A stretch of DNA of 64,000 nt from Cylicocyclus nassatus (Eukaryota > Nematoda > Chromadorea > Rhabditida > Strongylidae), in NCBI GenBank assembly GCA_958299035.1, contig CATQJL010000112.1:699001-763000 (forward strand), read 5' to 3'. Under the pieces are notes generated by a model. The model searched no databases. It was not told the DNA's origin and saw nothing but the letters and a program-made list of their open reading frames with translations. Made by a program: the position numbers and the translations under genes. How positions within the stretch are numbered: position 1 is the first letter of the stretch; each line of letters begins with the position of its first letter. This document shows positions 1-11,797 of the stretch, piece after piece.

Positions 1-1670
1 TCGTGTCAATCTCTGGGATGTTTTTGCGACGAATGCGATTTTTTAGCGGTTCATTACGAACACCTCAAACAACGCTCCTTTTTTTACTCAGAACTGCGAT
101 CTTTCGAGTCAAGATTTTTTTGAAGTCACAGTCCAGTATCTGCCACACACTAAACTCAATGCTGTTCAAAAAATGAGCGTCACCTTTCTCAGATTGTTAA
201 AGTGCTTTTGAAGTTGAGCTTTGAAAACGTCCGTTTTTCTGTGGTTTTAGCACCCCAATTAGCTTCTAGCAAGGCTATGAAATAAATTAAGCTCCTTCAA
301 TAGATATCTTGTGTGAAGCTTCGGGAATCCCTGTATATTCGTTGCGTTCTTCCGGGTTCCAACTTTACCCTAAATTTAAGCACAATTTTGAGCCACAAAA
401 CTCAGCTTCTGTCCCGCGCAAAGAGCTACATGAAGCTGGTGCATTGCTCATATTGATTTATTTGTGCTGAAGTATTTGAATTTTCTGGAGAACTACCTTG
501 GGGTGTTTGAGCTGAAAGGCCAGGAAAAGCATGGCTGCGATTGAAAACATAGCCATTTTTGTAAGATGACATCTGCATAGGCAAAATACGTTTAGTATCG
601 CAGAATTTTTCTGGTCAAACGCAAACTCCTACGAATGGTACATATTGTGCGCTTCTTATCATAGTACAGAACTATCAAAAAAGTTTGATTCGTCTTACAG
701 CATCAGTTGAAGCCAATTTGAGTGCTTGATCCACAAAAAAAGCAGAATTTTCTGAGCGCACTGACTCCAAAAGCATTTCGTGCCATATGAGGACAGTAAC
801 GCTTTTTTTTTTGAAGTTGCACTGGATCCATTGTGTAGCAGATATCACAGGCTCTGTTACTGTGACTTTGCACAAAAACCTGATTTAAAGGAGCGCAGTT
901 TTAAGTGAAGAAAAAATAGCTTTCTTTGAGGTTTTCGGCGCAAAAACGCTCCTAAGGCTGACAAAAATTTCAGTTCTTCTTTAGAAGTACAACTGTGGAT
1001 TTGCAGCATTTCACACAAGTGTTAGAGCTCTACTCCTGGCCATAACTTGCTTCAGAGTCGACGGATTCTTAACACGTTTCGGACCGCGAAATCGCGCGCG
1101 GCGAAAAAGAGTGTACTTTCAGCCGTTAGCCTACAAAGGGACCTTATTTCGCAGCCTGTGGGCCACATTTGTAATCAGCATGTCAGATAAGCTCCATATC
1201 CAAAGTTCTGAGTGAATTCGAAGTGTTTGAATTTTGTCGCTTGAGAGGGACTTTTGTGCTTTCTTGAAAGATAGGAACAAGAACTCAGATTCTAATAGTA
1301 TTCAAAAGTATCTATGTTGTACACGGTACACATCATCATTGAAACTAGGGTTTTTCTCTTCGAAATCAAAGCAAAGAAAAGTTGCGACGTCGCACGCGTC
1401 GTTCGCGTCGCCGCACTTCGTTGCAACTGTTGTTCGATTTGTGCTCATATCTCCTAAACAAATAGCGGCGGCACAACTCTACAGAGTCACTTGGAAAGTA
1501 GAAGCTTTAGCCTTTGACTTGATAACCTTGGGCTAAGAGAAAACCTTCTGTAAACGTCAAAAAGATCCTTCAAAGCAGGGTGCTGCACCATGTGCAGCAC
1601 CGGCCCGAAACGTGTTAAACCAAGGGCATCATTCGACTCAAATTGGCGCGCCGCATCTTCTGATGTGTTT
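1..1670. other. No recognisable gene
   Basis: I see AT-rich, low-information sequence with only short ORFs in every frame. None shows a recognisable domain, transposon terminus or RNA gene. Confidence 0.5.
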
Positions 1671-1679
1671 AAGTCCCGC

Positions 1680-1845
1680 TCAGACACAGTAGAAGGCCAG
1701 AATCCACAAATAGTTTCAGATTTTTGCTCATAGTAAGTTACTCAGTGCTCTACTTATTCATTGCACTCACTGAGCAACCTACCGCAAAAATCTGAAACGA
1801 TTCTGGAATCTGGCCTCCTACTGTGTCCAAGCGGGCAAATAGGCT
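1680..1845. repeat. Imperfect inverted repeat (foldback)
   Basis: An arm of about 48 bp around 1680-1727 (CAGACACAGTAGAAGGCCAG...) returns in reverse complement at about 1791-1838 (...TGGCCTCCTACTGTGTCC). The internal sequence is short and has no ORF. It is probably a small MITE, but no target duplication was identified. Confidence 0.6.
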
Positions 1846-1941
1846 GTACAGGCTGTGAGATTTTTGGGTGAACCTCAGCTCGCGAACAGCGGCTCATCGA
1901 AGATTTTGATATACTGAGATTTCACTGATTTCTTTAGCCGA

Positions 1942-2132
1942 TGACCAAGATTGTTGACACGCTTTATTCAGTTATGCTAACGTTTCGATGCGTCTGCACA
2001 CTCAGTAGGCTAATGACTGTGCAGATGCTGTATTTGATGATTGCTCAACTTTCCTTGAAGAATGCCGAGGCTGCGACGAAAGTGAAGGCAGAAACGTTAG
2101 TCGACTGAACAAAGCGTGTTAACAATCTTGGT
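1942..2132. mobile_element. MITE-like inverted repeat, ~190 bp
   Basis: The ends ACCAAGATTGTTGACACGC (left) and GCGTGTTAACAATCTTGGT (right) are inverted. The match continues for about 45 bp, including CTAACGTTTC / GAAACGTTAG. It is non-coding. The superfamily was not determined. Confidence 0.6.
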
Positions 2133-2329
2133 TATTTGCTGAGTAATACCTATACAAATAACTACCTCATGCCAAGATTCGTCAAAAATCGAGCTTGGTC
2201 TTTGATGTCGTTCTTTATTTCCTGGTCATGGCATCGCAACAGTTTAAATCCCAGAAACATGTACGAGATTCGAAACAGCAAAACAAGTTCTACAAAATGG
2301 CGCTACTGCGTCTGCATTCAGTTTGGTTC

Positions 2330-2580
2330 ACGTGAAGTTCGAAGACGGCCAAAAAGTTTTCGAATGAACGAAAAATCAAAAAAAGTTTCTACGGGCCCCA
2401 ACTTGATCACGGACATGCATCCTCCATCAGACATTCATATATACAGCAATGCGCTGTAATTTTTCCTAGGGCAGGCATAAAGAAGTCGAAAACTTTCATG
2501 ATCCTGCCAAAGTGATGCTGGGCTGTTCAGGCGTAGGTAATTTTATACTGCATAGCTTGGGAAGTGCAATCGTAGATTTT
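2330..2580. repeat. Dispersed repeat, inverted partner at 11.93-12.19 kb
   Basis: This segment (GAAGTTCGAAGACGG ... TGGGAAGTGCAATCGTAG) matches the reverse complement of about 11930-12190 with scattered differences over about 250 bp. Both copies share the AACTTGMTCABGGACAT and CTGGGCTGTTC stretches. The element type is unknown and no coding capacity is seen. Confidence 0.6.
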
Positions 2581-2654
2581 CACTCAGACAGTCGACGGCA
2601 TACCTCCGAAGCAGAAATGGCCGAGCCGCGGGGTTTCCCCAGCGGGAGATTGCC

Positions 2655-2790
2655 ACTCGCGCTCCGGAGACCTCCCATTTATGTTCCTGAGTCCTCCCAT
2701 TTTGTGCTCCGGAGACCCCCATTTTGTGCTCCGGAGCCCTCCCATTTTGGACTCCGAAGTCCTCCCATTTTGTGCTCCGGAAGTCTGCCG
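2655..2790. repeat. Short tandem repeat, ~30-bp unit
   Basis: The motif CTCCCATTTTGTGCTCCGGAG is iterated about five times with small changes. The same unit forms a second array at about 4640-4790. ORFs here on both strands reflect the repeat rather than a gene. Confidence 0.7.
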
Positions 2791-3562
2791 CGGCATACTG
2801 TAATTAGCCCTAATTAAGCTCCAAACCCCAATTATGTCTCTAAACCCCATCCAAATTAGCTCTAGACCAGCGTCGAGCATGGCATACGACCGCCGAATAC
2901 GACTCCCCTCCCCCGGGTAGGAGTTCAGCGCGACTCTCAACCCCGTTCTTTACCCCCTCCCTCTCACCCCTAACTTTGTGGATAGAAGATAGAAGATTGA
3001 AGAGACAAGACATTTATCTCGAATTGACTGCAAATAATCTACTGCAAATCGCAAAACAAAACTTTTGTTGTACATTGCGTTGAGCTTGAGTTCGCTTCTG
3101 TCCATAGGTATCATCATGTTTACTCCACGACGGCTGCAAGTAGATGCAGTTGAGCGTATAGTAATCACGCCATACGTACTGTCTTTCTGCTTGTAGATTT
3201 TCCTACGAAAACGATTATATGAGAAATCAGAAGTGCCGAAAACCGGCTACCTGCTCTTTTCTCCTTCACTCTCCCCTATCTGACCCCGCGTCTCCGCTTT
3301 TTTGTAGGATTGAAAACAGAAACATTTTGAGCTGATGCTGTAAACTCTTAATCGATGCGTTTTAACTTTTTACGTGTCATAAAAGGATCACGTGAACTAC
3401 TTAAGAGGTCCACTATACCATGAATATTGAATAACGGCATATCCTATAGTACCTCCAAGGCCAATAGCACCTTCGAGACCATCTAAATACTGCGTCGAGT
3501 AGTGGGTGTTGTTTTTGCGCCATAAATGAGGATTGTGACTAAAGGAATCATATGAGAAAGCA

Positions 3563-3955
3563 AGGTGGAGCAAGGTGCATACCATTCGATGCAGCATAGA
3601 ATGCTGATTTCAGATCTGTCTTCCTTATCTGCAGAGCGCTCTTGTAGGCGAAGTTATAAGCCGTTAAATGTCATCATTTTGCTAAGAAATTGTGCGTGTA
3701 AAGGTCAAATTTGGCCGTACAAAGCCATTCTCGGTTCAGTGTTGAACCAAAACGTGTAACTAGGTCAGTTCATATGGCTCGTACCTAAAGGTGAGCTGAA
3801 AGAGCAGTGATCTGCCTAATTTCGCAGTTTTTGTGGACGATTTTTCCGTAAAGCTGCTCATAACTTCGCCCACAAAGGCGCTCTGCAGATACGGAAAACA
3901 CATTTGAGATCAGCATCCTATGCTGCATCGATTGGTATGCAGCTTGTATGGATTG
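3563..3955. repeat. Foldback repeat, arms ~110 bp
   Basis: The left arm at about 3563-3672 contains CGATGCAGCATAGAATGCTG and TCTGCAGAGCGCTC. It is repeated inverted at about 3845-3955 (CAGCATCCTATGCTGCATCG). The spacer has no recognisable gene. Confidence 0.65.
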
Positions 3956-4246
3956 GCCACTTCGACTTCTGACCATTCCCTTGTCAGAATGCTCGTGAGC
4001 ATATAGAGCAACAAAGGGATCTCCGCAAACACTTTCCTAAGATGCAAAGTTTCCCAATGTGAGAACGATTAGGACCATTAAAGCTAAGCAGGCTTACTAC
4101 GACCAGCGCGACCAGCATGCTACATAGCACTAGCTTTAGACATCGGTCATACTAATATTCAACACGAATTGCTCATAAACTTTTTGTTTCGAACATCCAG
4201 GATCTATCACAAAAACCACTCCTCAATAGTCAACGATGTCTCAGCA

Positions 4247-4575
4247 AGTCGAAAAGAGCCAAACACTAAAAGTGACTAAGGCATCCGCACGAAAACCTAA
4301 AACCTGAAACCTGAAAAGAAGGAACTGAACAAATAAACGTCAAAAGCGACGAAGAGCAACACGAAAAAGAAAAAGAACGGAAAATAACGCGGAAAAACGA
4401 CAGCAAGTCGAGAACGAGAGCCGAACACCAAAAGCGATTGAGTGCATCCGCACGAAAATCCGAAATAAACCTGAAAACGAATAACTTAAAACAACATAAA
4501 CGCCAACGCGCCGACGAGAACACGAAAAACCAAAAAAAGAAAAGCGAGCGCGAAAGAACGACAGAAAAGGGTAAG
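4247..4575. repeat. Direct repeat, two ~165-bp copies
   Basis: The stretch with AAGTCGAAAAGAGCC...GCATCCGCACGAAAAC recurs about 165 bp later with AAGTCGAGAACGAGAGCC...GCATCCGCACGAAAATC. The ORFs read on the minus strand here are purine/pyrimidine-skew artefacts of this repeat. Confidence 0.6.
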
Positions 4576-4639
4576 TTGAGAGCAACGGCAGCTTGTTTTC
4601 GAAAATGCTAAGCTCACAGCAAATTGGCTGCGTACCTAT

Positions 4640-4790
4640 TGTGCTCCGAAGACCTCCCATTTTCTGCTCCGGAGCCCTCCCATTTTGTTCCGAAGGTGTC
4701 CCAAATCTGGCGTATCTCCGGAGCGCAAATCTCTGCTCCGGGGCTCTCCCAAATCTGGCGTACCTCCGGAGCAGAGATTTGCGCGTCCCG
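4640..4790. repeat. Second array of the ~30-bp CTCCGGAG unit
   Basis: This array has the same unit as at 2655-2790 (GACCTCCCATTTTCTGCTCCGGAG and variants), here alternating with CCAAATCTGGCGTACCTCCGG. It is palindrome-rich and has no coding evidence. Confidence 0.65.
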
Positions 4791-4799
4791 GAGAGGGGT

Positions 4800-5782
4800 C
4801 CCATTCGCCTGCTTGTGACGTCACCGTGACCTACAAGAAGGGACAGGGCCCGGCACAGATCGTCTAGAAGCAGGCTGGACTTCGTTTTTTGAGGAAAAAG
4901 TAAAGGAGATATCGTTTTTGACGATTCGGGGCCCAACACCAAGAATAAGCGCCATTTAGTCGAATACAAGCTTTACAGACAGGTTATCACACGATTGACA
5001 TGCTCTATCGTGTATGGCGAAAAGTGCGCGCAATTTGAAAGCAAGGCTAAAATAAACAAATTGCTTGTTTACAGTGCACACAAAGTCATATGACACCAAA
5101 ATTGTACTGTATACATTAAAAATTATTTGCAAAAGAATTATGTAAAAAGGTTTGAAAACTTATGTGAAGTAATACGTTTTCCAAAATTAGATCGTCTACA
5201 GACGGCCACCAGACGATCTGAGATCGTCTGGAGCATATATTTCTGTCACTTCACATAAGTTTTGGATTTTTCTATCATAGACGGATTCCACGGTCAAAAA
5301 TCTACCCCTGAGCATAAAAACATTTTCATATCATTGCCTTTCCTTTGTTTTTTGCCTTCATTTTCTCATATATCGCTTTGTAAAATATCGCGCTCCAATC
5401 CCAACTCTTGTGCATGCGTAGTACTCAGCTAAGATTTGGATTTTCACTCTTATCTTACGTTTTATCTTTCAGAGTAGTAACTCTTTCTTGTTTTCATCTT
5501 CTACTAAGCAATTAGGTCAAAGGGGACTTCGTGAAACTTCCGAAAGTCATGGAAGACTTCGTTTTCAGAAACGCTAGAAACCGACTCGTGCCAGGCCCTG
5601 AGAAGGGACCGCCCCCTCGCCCCGTGTTCAATGGTCAATTGGGTCCTCCGCGGCTCTGCCAGATTTCGACTGTTCTCCGGAGCTACGGCACCGACTGTCT
5701 GAGCAGCCGTCTACAAGAGTTGGGTCTCGAGAAATATTGAATTTAGCCTTTTTTTGCTTTTCAGATTGATTTCTCGAGAACT
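4800..5782. other. No recognisable gene
   Basis: A short hairpin at about 5190-5235 (CAGACGATCTGAGATCGTCTG) is the only structure noted. An ORF of 69 codons at 5531-5740 (+) has no recognisable domain. Confidence 0.4.
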
Positions 5783-7321
5783 ATATATTTATTTATTGAT
5801 TTTATACGCCAGGAGGCGTGCTTCAATACAACAAAATCAGATCAGAGCAGGGTGTAAAACGACAAACCAATAGAGAAAAGGAAAAGAAAAACAACAAAGG
5901 AACAATTATACTGCAAAGAATAAGTCATCCAGACCTTGTCCAACCTACTTTGCACTCCATGGAGGAAATAGAAACATAAAACAACGTTGGCAATCTCATT
6001 CCCCCTACGCCCCTCAGCCCGATCAGTCGTGGGGTAGAGTGGAGGCCTGGCGACCGGCTATACTGGCCGCCGCCGCCAGACAAGCCAAAACGGGTTTACC
6101 GGCAGGGGGCTGCCAATACCACCGCTCACCGAAACTCCCGCTCCTCCCCACGAACCCGCCATGACCGACCGGAGTGGCGGAAGCAGACAAAACAACGCCC
6201 CCCGTCACTAGTATTACCGCCAGTGTAGTGAAAAGGAAAGAAACGATCTGAACAAAAATCCTTCAAAGAACCTGAGTGGAGATACTTGAAGAGGTGATGA
6301 AAAGTGAGAAGAGCTAGCTGACAAAAGCTGCACCCGGAACTGTGAAGCTCTGGAAAGACATAGGAAAACAATAGGAAAACATACTAAACGTAGACTGCTC
6401 ACGTTACTGCAGTGCAGGTAACATACAATCAAACAAGAAGCGGGTGATGAAAAAGAAAAGAACAACAACAAATGCTTCATTCCACGTCATGTATGCTTAG
6501 CACTTGTAAAATGTCCATTTTGCCGATGGCTTTTTTGAAGTGCGATGAACTTTTAAGACATAAAAGAGTAGTAGGCAAAATTCCAGCCATTTGGCGACTC
6601 TGAAAAAGAAGGAACTCGTATACCTAGACGATTTGCGCTCGGTAGCTTGAGTCGAAAAGCAAAACCGCCATGCATCCGTACACCGGACAAAACGCCCAAT
6701 AGCTCGAAGGGTTTTAAACGAAGTTCGCCTTTGGGAATCTACACGCTAAAATCAAGTCCTTCTATTTTTCAGTAAAAAAGACTCTTGGGGTTGAACTTGC
6801 GCAGGCGAACCTTATATGGGGGTAGCTGCTGCTGCTGACCCTGCTTATAGCTTGGGTCCGGAAAGACTCAGTAATAGAGTACTCCTGTAAACGTCCTCTG
6901 CACACTCTCAATTTTGTTAAGGTCTTTGGAGCGATATGGACTCCATTCAGGGCCGTAATATTCAATTAGTGGCAACACGAACATTTTACAAAGTTCGATC
7001 CAAAGAAAAGGATCCGAACTAGAAACATTTCTAGATAGACAGTGCAAAACCCTCAAGCCCTTGGCCGCCACCTCGTCAATCTGGCCCTCAAAGTTCAAAC
7101 ATTTCCAACTAGCATGCCAAGATCACGAACTTCCCTGCTCACTAACATGTTTCCTAGCTCATTGTTTTAAACGCTCAGTGAGAGCGATCCCATGGGAAGA
7201 TGCTGACTTTTGCGAAATATGACTCTGAGATGCCAAAAATTGTCCACTGCAACATACGTTCGACAGATTCCGTCAAAGCCTGCTGAACTGCTTCTTTTTT
7301 CTGTTTCACTATAAACTGCAG

Positions 7322-7520
7322 TGTTGTGCAGCCGCACAAGAAACCAATGCTGGAGAAGAATAACCGAATATGTTGATCTGTTGTTTATGATATGTGATAT
7401 AGTTGTGTGCACTATATATAGGCATTCCTTAGTAAGTATAGTTCATTCTTAGTTCCTTGTCGTCAAGTAAAGAACTCCGTCTCCAATCGTCTTCCTACAC
7501 ACGCCATGGCAAACACAACA
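7322..7520 (+). repeat. 5' LTR
   Basis: It begins TGTTGTGCAG and ends AAACACAACA, giving TG...CA ends inside a TGTTGT/ACAACA inverted repeat. A TATATATA box lies near 7412. The gag ATG lies at 7506, inside the LTR. Confidence 0.9.
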
Positions 7521-8450
7521 ACTGGCGATCAGAACCCGAACCCGAGCCCGAACCCGATCCCCAACATGGACCAAACACACCTTCTGATGCTGCAAATCAC
7601 GGAGCTGCGGAAAGAAGTAAAGAAGAAACAAGGATCCAGCGAGGATTACGTGATGAATGCACTTGATACTCGTCTACCAGAATTCGATCAGAACCCGAAC
7701 CCTAGCCCGAACACGGACACGATCCACTTTCTAATGAAGCAAATCATGGAACTGTGGAAGTCTTGTCGAGAACCCATGGCTGAACTGACGAAGCAAGAAC
7801 CCAACGAAGAGTACAAAGACTACTTGGAATTGCAGAATCATATACAGATGATCGACAAAGCCAAGGTACCTCAGGTCAGCGTGAATCAGATGAATGAGAA
7901 CCCGCAAGTCAACGCGATGCAGCGAGACGAGAAGCGGAAGCCATTCATTGGTCACAAGCCCAGAACACACCTTTGTATGAACTGCGGAGCGAAGACTCAT
8001 AGGACCAGGAAGTGCGAGAAGCCGATCACTGAATGCAATTACTGCAAGAAGAGTGGACATCTAGAGAGGTACTGTCTACGTAAACTATTTGTCGATGAAG
8101 CCAAGGACGTCCACCCTGTCGTCATCTCACCGCCTAAAGAAACGAAGTCGTACTGCAATGTGAAAACCAACAACACAAGTATCGAGTTACGACTTGACTG
8201 TGAAGCTGAAGATCGCGACACATGGATCAAGACTGGCCGACACAAGCTAAAGAAGCCGAAACATAATTCGACTGCTGCTAGGACCAGCATTACATGCCAT
8301 GGACACGGCACATGTGAGCATGCGCTAAATGGCATTGCCTTGAATGGTACCACAAATGTACATGATGACCAGCTCTACTTGAAGTGCATTGGAACCAGAG
8401 CGACTGTGCCTTTCACAGTGATATCGGCTGTCATAATTCGAATACAGTGA
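7506..8450 (+). CDS. Gag protein with two CCHC zinc knuckles
   Basis: A 314-codon ORF starts at the ATG 15 bp before the end of the 5' LTR and runs into the interior. The N-terminal part carries an internal duplication: DQNPNPSPN, followed by a hydrophobic LMLQITELRK-type segment, recurs about 53 residues later. Two nucleocapsid zinc knuckles follow, at about residues 158-171 (C-x2-C-x4-H-x4-C, from CMNCGAKTH) and 177-190 (CNYCKKSGHLERYC). These bind RNA in LTR retrotransposon Gag. The ORF overlaps the next one, so pol would need a frameshift. The start inside the LTR is unusual. No host role is implied. Confidence 0.8.
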   Translation: MANTTTGDQNPNPSPNPIPNMDQTHLLMLQITELRKEVKKKQGSSEDYVMNALDTRLPEFDQNPNPSPNTDTIHFLMKQIMELWKSCREPMAELTKQEPNEEYKDYLELQNHIQMIDKAKVPQVSVNQMNENPQVNAMQRDEKRKPFIGHKPRTHLCMNCGAKTHRTRKCEKPITECNYCKKSGHLERYCLRKLFVDEAKDVHPVVISPPKETKSYCNVKTNNTSIELRLDCEAEDRDTWIKTGRHKLKKPKHNSTAARTSITCHGHGTCEHALNGIALNGTTNVHDDQLYLKCIGTRATVPFTVISAVIIRIQ

Positions 8451-9151
8451 CCGCTACGAACGATACACTTGACAAGAAGCAAGCTCACCTGACAACACAG
8501 TTCGCAGAAGTGTTTCAACCCAAAACAGAAGACGGCACGAAAGCAACGACTGCCTTTGTGCTCGAAAAAGAAGATGAGAGCAAGATATTCGGCAAAACCC
8601 GTTCAAAATCCAGTCAATTTGAAAGTTCCGAGGTACCTGTTTTTTATGATATTACTCAATTCAGGATAGCCGAAATCCGCGATTCTGGAAAAGCCAGACA
8701 GGTTCGACAACCTCGCCATCAGCAGTTCAATGAACAGGCAGAAAGAATCGTCGACAACTTCCAGTGTCTAGTATCCAAGCCGAAAAGGGAGGAGACGTTA
8801 GCCGAAACAGTGCTAAAGTTTTCCATGCACTGTCGCGATATATCAAGCCCAACTTTGAATGACTGCTCCTTTGGTGAGATGTTCACTGAATACGAAGTTT
8901 ATATCGCTCCAGGTCCACTGTACTCGGCTGACGAGAAACATAAAGTGCAACCTAAGAAGAGGAAGTGTCAACTCAATTCTCAGCGCGGAAAGGACCCACC
9001 GCTTCACTTAGAAGGGGAGGTGTTGTGCAGCCGCACAAGAAACCAATGCTGGAGAAGAATAACCGAATATGTTGATCTGTTGTTTATGATAAGTGATATA
9101 GTTGTGTGCACTATATATAGGCATTCCTTAGTAAGTATAGTTCATTCTTAG
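8384..9151 (+). pseudogene. Pol remnant: RT N-terminus joined to integrase C-terminus
   Basis: The ORF starts inside the end of gag in another frame. Residues about 40-70 (TTQFAEVFQP ... GTKATTAFVLEK) resemble the segment that precedes Gypsy reverse transcriptase. Soon after, about residues 105-125 (HQQFNEQAERIVDNFQ) resemble the C-terminal part of the integrase core, where the family has an NGQAER-type motif. RT catalytic boxes, RNase H and the first two integrase acidic residues are absent, so most of pol was deleted. The element is non-autonomous. The ORF runs on into the 3' LTR. Confidence 0.65.
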
Positions 9152-9219
9152 TTCCTTGTCGTCAAGTAAAGAACTCCGTCTCCAATCGTCTTCCTACACA
9201 CGCCATGGCAAACACAACA
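9021..9219 (+). repeat. 3' LTR
   Basis: It is nearly identical to the 5' LTR. The one difference I noted is TATGATAAGTGA here against TATGATATGTGA there. It is preceded by the purine tract at about 9010-9019. Confidence 0.9.
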
Positions 9220-11196
9220 TGCAGTGACTTTGATCTCATCCGCGCACGCATGCACGAATATCCTCGTATCGTCTCGAGCAATGCGGGTAAATCGCACGTA
9301 TATATAAGAAGAAATATGGGCGACAAAATCCTTCCCTGCGGAAGCCCGATAGGCATTCCCTAGGAAAAGAAAAGTCATGAGAGAAGCGCACTGTCATCTT
9401 TCTGTCCACAAGATAAGATCGAAACCAATCAAGTAAAGTGCCTTCTATGCCCATACACCGCAATCTCCCCAAGAGGCACTCATGACAAACGGTATCAATG
9501 GCTTTGCTGAGATCACAGTAAACTACATCCACCCCTTTCTCTTCTCCCAACGCCTTATTTCAACGGAAAGAACATTCTATCAACTGTGAAAAGGTGGAAG
9601 ATCCTGCTAGAAATCTATGCTGTTCTATGAGAATGGGATTCAGGTAATCTAACAATCAAGCAAATGCTTCTTGATGATCCTCTCAAACACCCTTAATGAT
9701 TTGGAGAGGATATTGATCGGGCGGTAGTTGCTAACAGTTTGCAGATTTCTTTCCTTTTGGGATAGGTGTCACGATTGCAGCTTTCCATGGATTAGGGATC
9801 TTCCCTGTCATCAGAGAAATGTTTAAAATGTGGCTTAGGGGAATGCAAAGATGGCTGGAAAACATTCTGTAAAGTGTCTGCGGTATGCCGTCAGAGGTAA
9901 CCGACTGCGACGATTTCAGAGCTTTAATTTGCTTTACAACCATTTCGGGAGTGATAATTGACAAACGGAAGTTTTCATCTGTTACTTTTGTTAGGTTGTT
10001 ATGGCATTCCATGTGAGAAGAGAAAGTATTGTGAAAAAAGCTAACGAAGGCCTCCGCTTATTCAAAATCGGCACTGCAGAAGGATCCATCCTCACCTATG
10101 AGCACTGGTTGAGAGGATGACCGTTTTGTTCTGTCTTTGATATAAGAAATGATCCCCTTCATGTATTTGGTTTTGGAGAGCAATCTGGTCCTGTAGGATA
10201 TGAATTTCTTCAAATGATGCGCAAGGTTTTGGCTAACCGTTTTAAAAGTTACGCTGTGCAGTGGGTCCCGGGACTGCTCGAATATTCTCTGCCTCTGGTC
10301 GAAAAAATTCCGAATGTGGTCGGGATATTCTACTGTGCTCTGCCTACGAGTTTTTTTGCACATATTGATCGGTGATTGCACGTAAGACACAAAGGAAACG
10401 GGTGTAGACATCATTTACATCCAAGAAACCATCGAAGATTTCGAATCAGTCAAGAGAGGATAAGAGAGATTTGATCTGATCTACTTTGACATGCTTGAAG
10501 TCTAAGTAAGAAGTCTCAGGCAGTTCTCCATTTGCAGCCAACATATAAAATCCAACAATGTTATGATCTGAATTACCCAGCGGTGGATGTAATGAAAAGT
10601 CTGTGAGAGACTTTGTATTTGTCAGCACAATAGCTAATATACGATCTTCTCGAGTAGGGAAACGAACATGTTGTATCATATTCAATGACTCAAAAGTAGA
10701 AAGAAAATTTCTTGAGCTAGAATTCATAGCATTGTTGTTGAACCAGTCAACATCCAAATTTAAATCTCCCGTCAAAACCACTATTGATTTGCAAGAGGAT
10801 ACCAGATCAGATATCAAGGACATAAGCAGGACATCCTGTCCAGCAGTGCTCGAAGGCAGTCGATAGGCCAGGATGAATCGATAATTGTTCAAACAGGAAC
10901 TCTGACATATGCAATCAAAACAAACAAGGTCTGCTACGAGACCCTTGAGAGAAAACGTGACTTCTTTGAAAAGAATGGCACTGTGGATAAGAGCACACAC
11001 CCCCTCCCCCCTTCTTCCCAATCAATCTTTTCTAATCAATACGTATGGGAGGCCCCTACATATCTCGCCTTCAGAAATATCTGAGGTCAGCCACGACTCA
11101 GTAATCAATACAAAGTCTGGCTTCGATTCAGAAAGAAGGTGGTGGAGTTGCGTCAATTTATTTATCAGACTTCTAGCTTTAAGAAGTAAACAACAC

Positions 11197-11780
11197 TTAA
11201 TAATAGGGTTTTGTATTTTCAGTTTTTGAACCATTGCCACGGCGGGGAAGATCAGTTACTTTTACAACTTCACTTTTATAAACTACATAAGTGTGCTTAC
11301 CTTCTTTTGCACTGAGTTCACGAACGATGGCGCGTAATTCCTTTTCATGAAGCCTTTCTTCGAGAGTCATCGGTTTACGTACAAAAACTTTGCTGTAGGT
11401 CATGCTATTTCTGAGACGAGATAATTTTGCGAGCACATCACGGCAAAAGAATCGATTCGGAAAAGTGCATTTTACCATCCTTGGTTTATCCAAACTAGGC
11501 TTTTCCACACTATAGATTTTTGAAGGACGACATTCGATATCCAAAATTTGAGAATACCATAAACGAATTTTTCTGAGTGTTCTTGACGCGAAAGTGCGGT
11601 TAGATGAGAGTCGCCTTCAGGAATACCATAGAATACTACAAACCTTTCTCGTTTTTCGTATTTAACAAATCTAGACGATAATGAAGGAAACTTACCTACA
11701 AACTTTTCCGAGCGACACGGCTCAGGCCTTTTAACTGATGATGCCGTGAATTTGATGTAGAAGTTCGACGGCATCATCAC
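11197..11780 (-). pseudogene. LINE ORF1 fragment
   Basis: Two overlapping frames carry pieces of ORF1: CRPSKIYSVEKPSLDKPRMV and later VFVRKPMTLEERLHEKELRA. The same order and spacing (CRPVKIFHMG, MPRLVKVELPSRS, YIRRSLTAWERE) occur at 58164-57925. The conserved arginine-rich MT-x-EER block resembles the RNA-binding C-terminal part of LINE ORF1 proteins. A frameshift near 11500 separates the upstream half. Confidence 0.6.
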
Positions 11781-11797
11781 CCATCAGCGGGGTGGCA

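Larger units (their letters stand above)
7322..9219 (+). mobile_element. Gypsy-type LTR retrotransposon, internally deleted
   Basis: Two 199-bp LTRs flank a 1.5-kb interior, with a 5-bp target duplication TGCAG at 7317-7321 and 9220-9224. The element sits in the RT of LINE copy 1, whose reading frame resumes on the far side. The interior encodes Gag and a pol remnant. A purine tract (GAAGGGGAGG) ends directly at the 3' LTR as a polypurine tract. The sequence after the 5' LTR begins ACTGGCGATCAG, a plausible primer-binding site. I saw only one difference between the LTRs, so the insertion is young relative to the host LINE. Confidence 0.9.
6762..11240 (-). pseudogene. LINE ORF2 pseudogene (endonuclease + reverse transcriptase)
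   Basis: Read from the right, the endonuclease begins near 11240 with KARSLINKL and FVLITESWLT. It continues at 11021-10446 with GDLNLDVDWF and the GNSDHN catalytic motif. The RT N-terminus at 10012-9731 has VTSDGIPQ and WKAAIVTPIPKG. RT core remnants lie at 9550-9236 (DVVYCDLSKAIDTV, GLPQGRILSPIF, and a CADEIKV version of YADDIK). After the LTR element the RT resumes at about 7320-7170 (AVQQALTESVERM). A C-terminal piece lies at 7098-6868 (LPLIEYYGPEWSPYRS). Several frameshifts separate these blocks, so it is not translatable as one protein. Confidence 0.8.
5783..11790 (-). mobile_element. Decayed non-LTR retrotransposon (LINE copy 1)
   Basis: One LINE reads on the minus strand from an ORF1 fragment (about 11.8-11.2 kb) through endonuclease and reverse transcriptase to a 3' tail. 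The tail ends in a short ATAAATA-type microsatellite near 5783. It is broken by frameshifts, internal losses and an LTR element at 7322-9219. The protein sequence and ORF1 match the copy at 55.6-58.2 kb. Family features (a CCxHL-less ORF1, EN with GDLN and SDHN, RT with YADD-type box) suggest the CR1/Jockey group. The exact clade would need a phylogeny. Confidence 0.8.

Noticed and set aside
4340..4969. 209-codon minus-strand ORF
   Set aside because: Its sequence is explained by the direct repeat at 4247-4575 and the CTCCGGAG array. It is low-complexity and has no domain.
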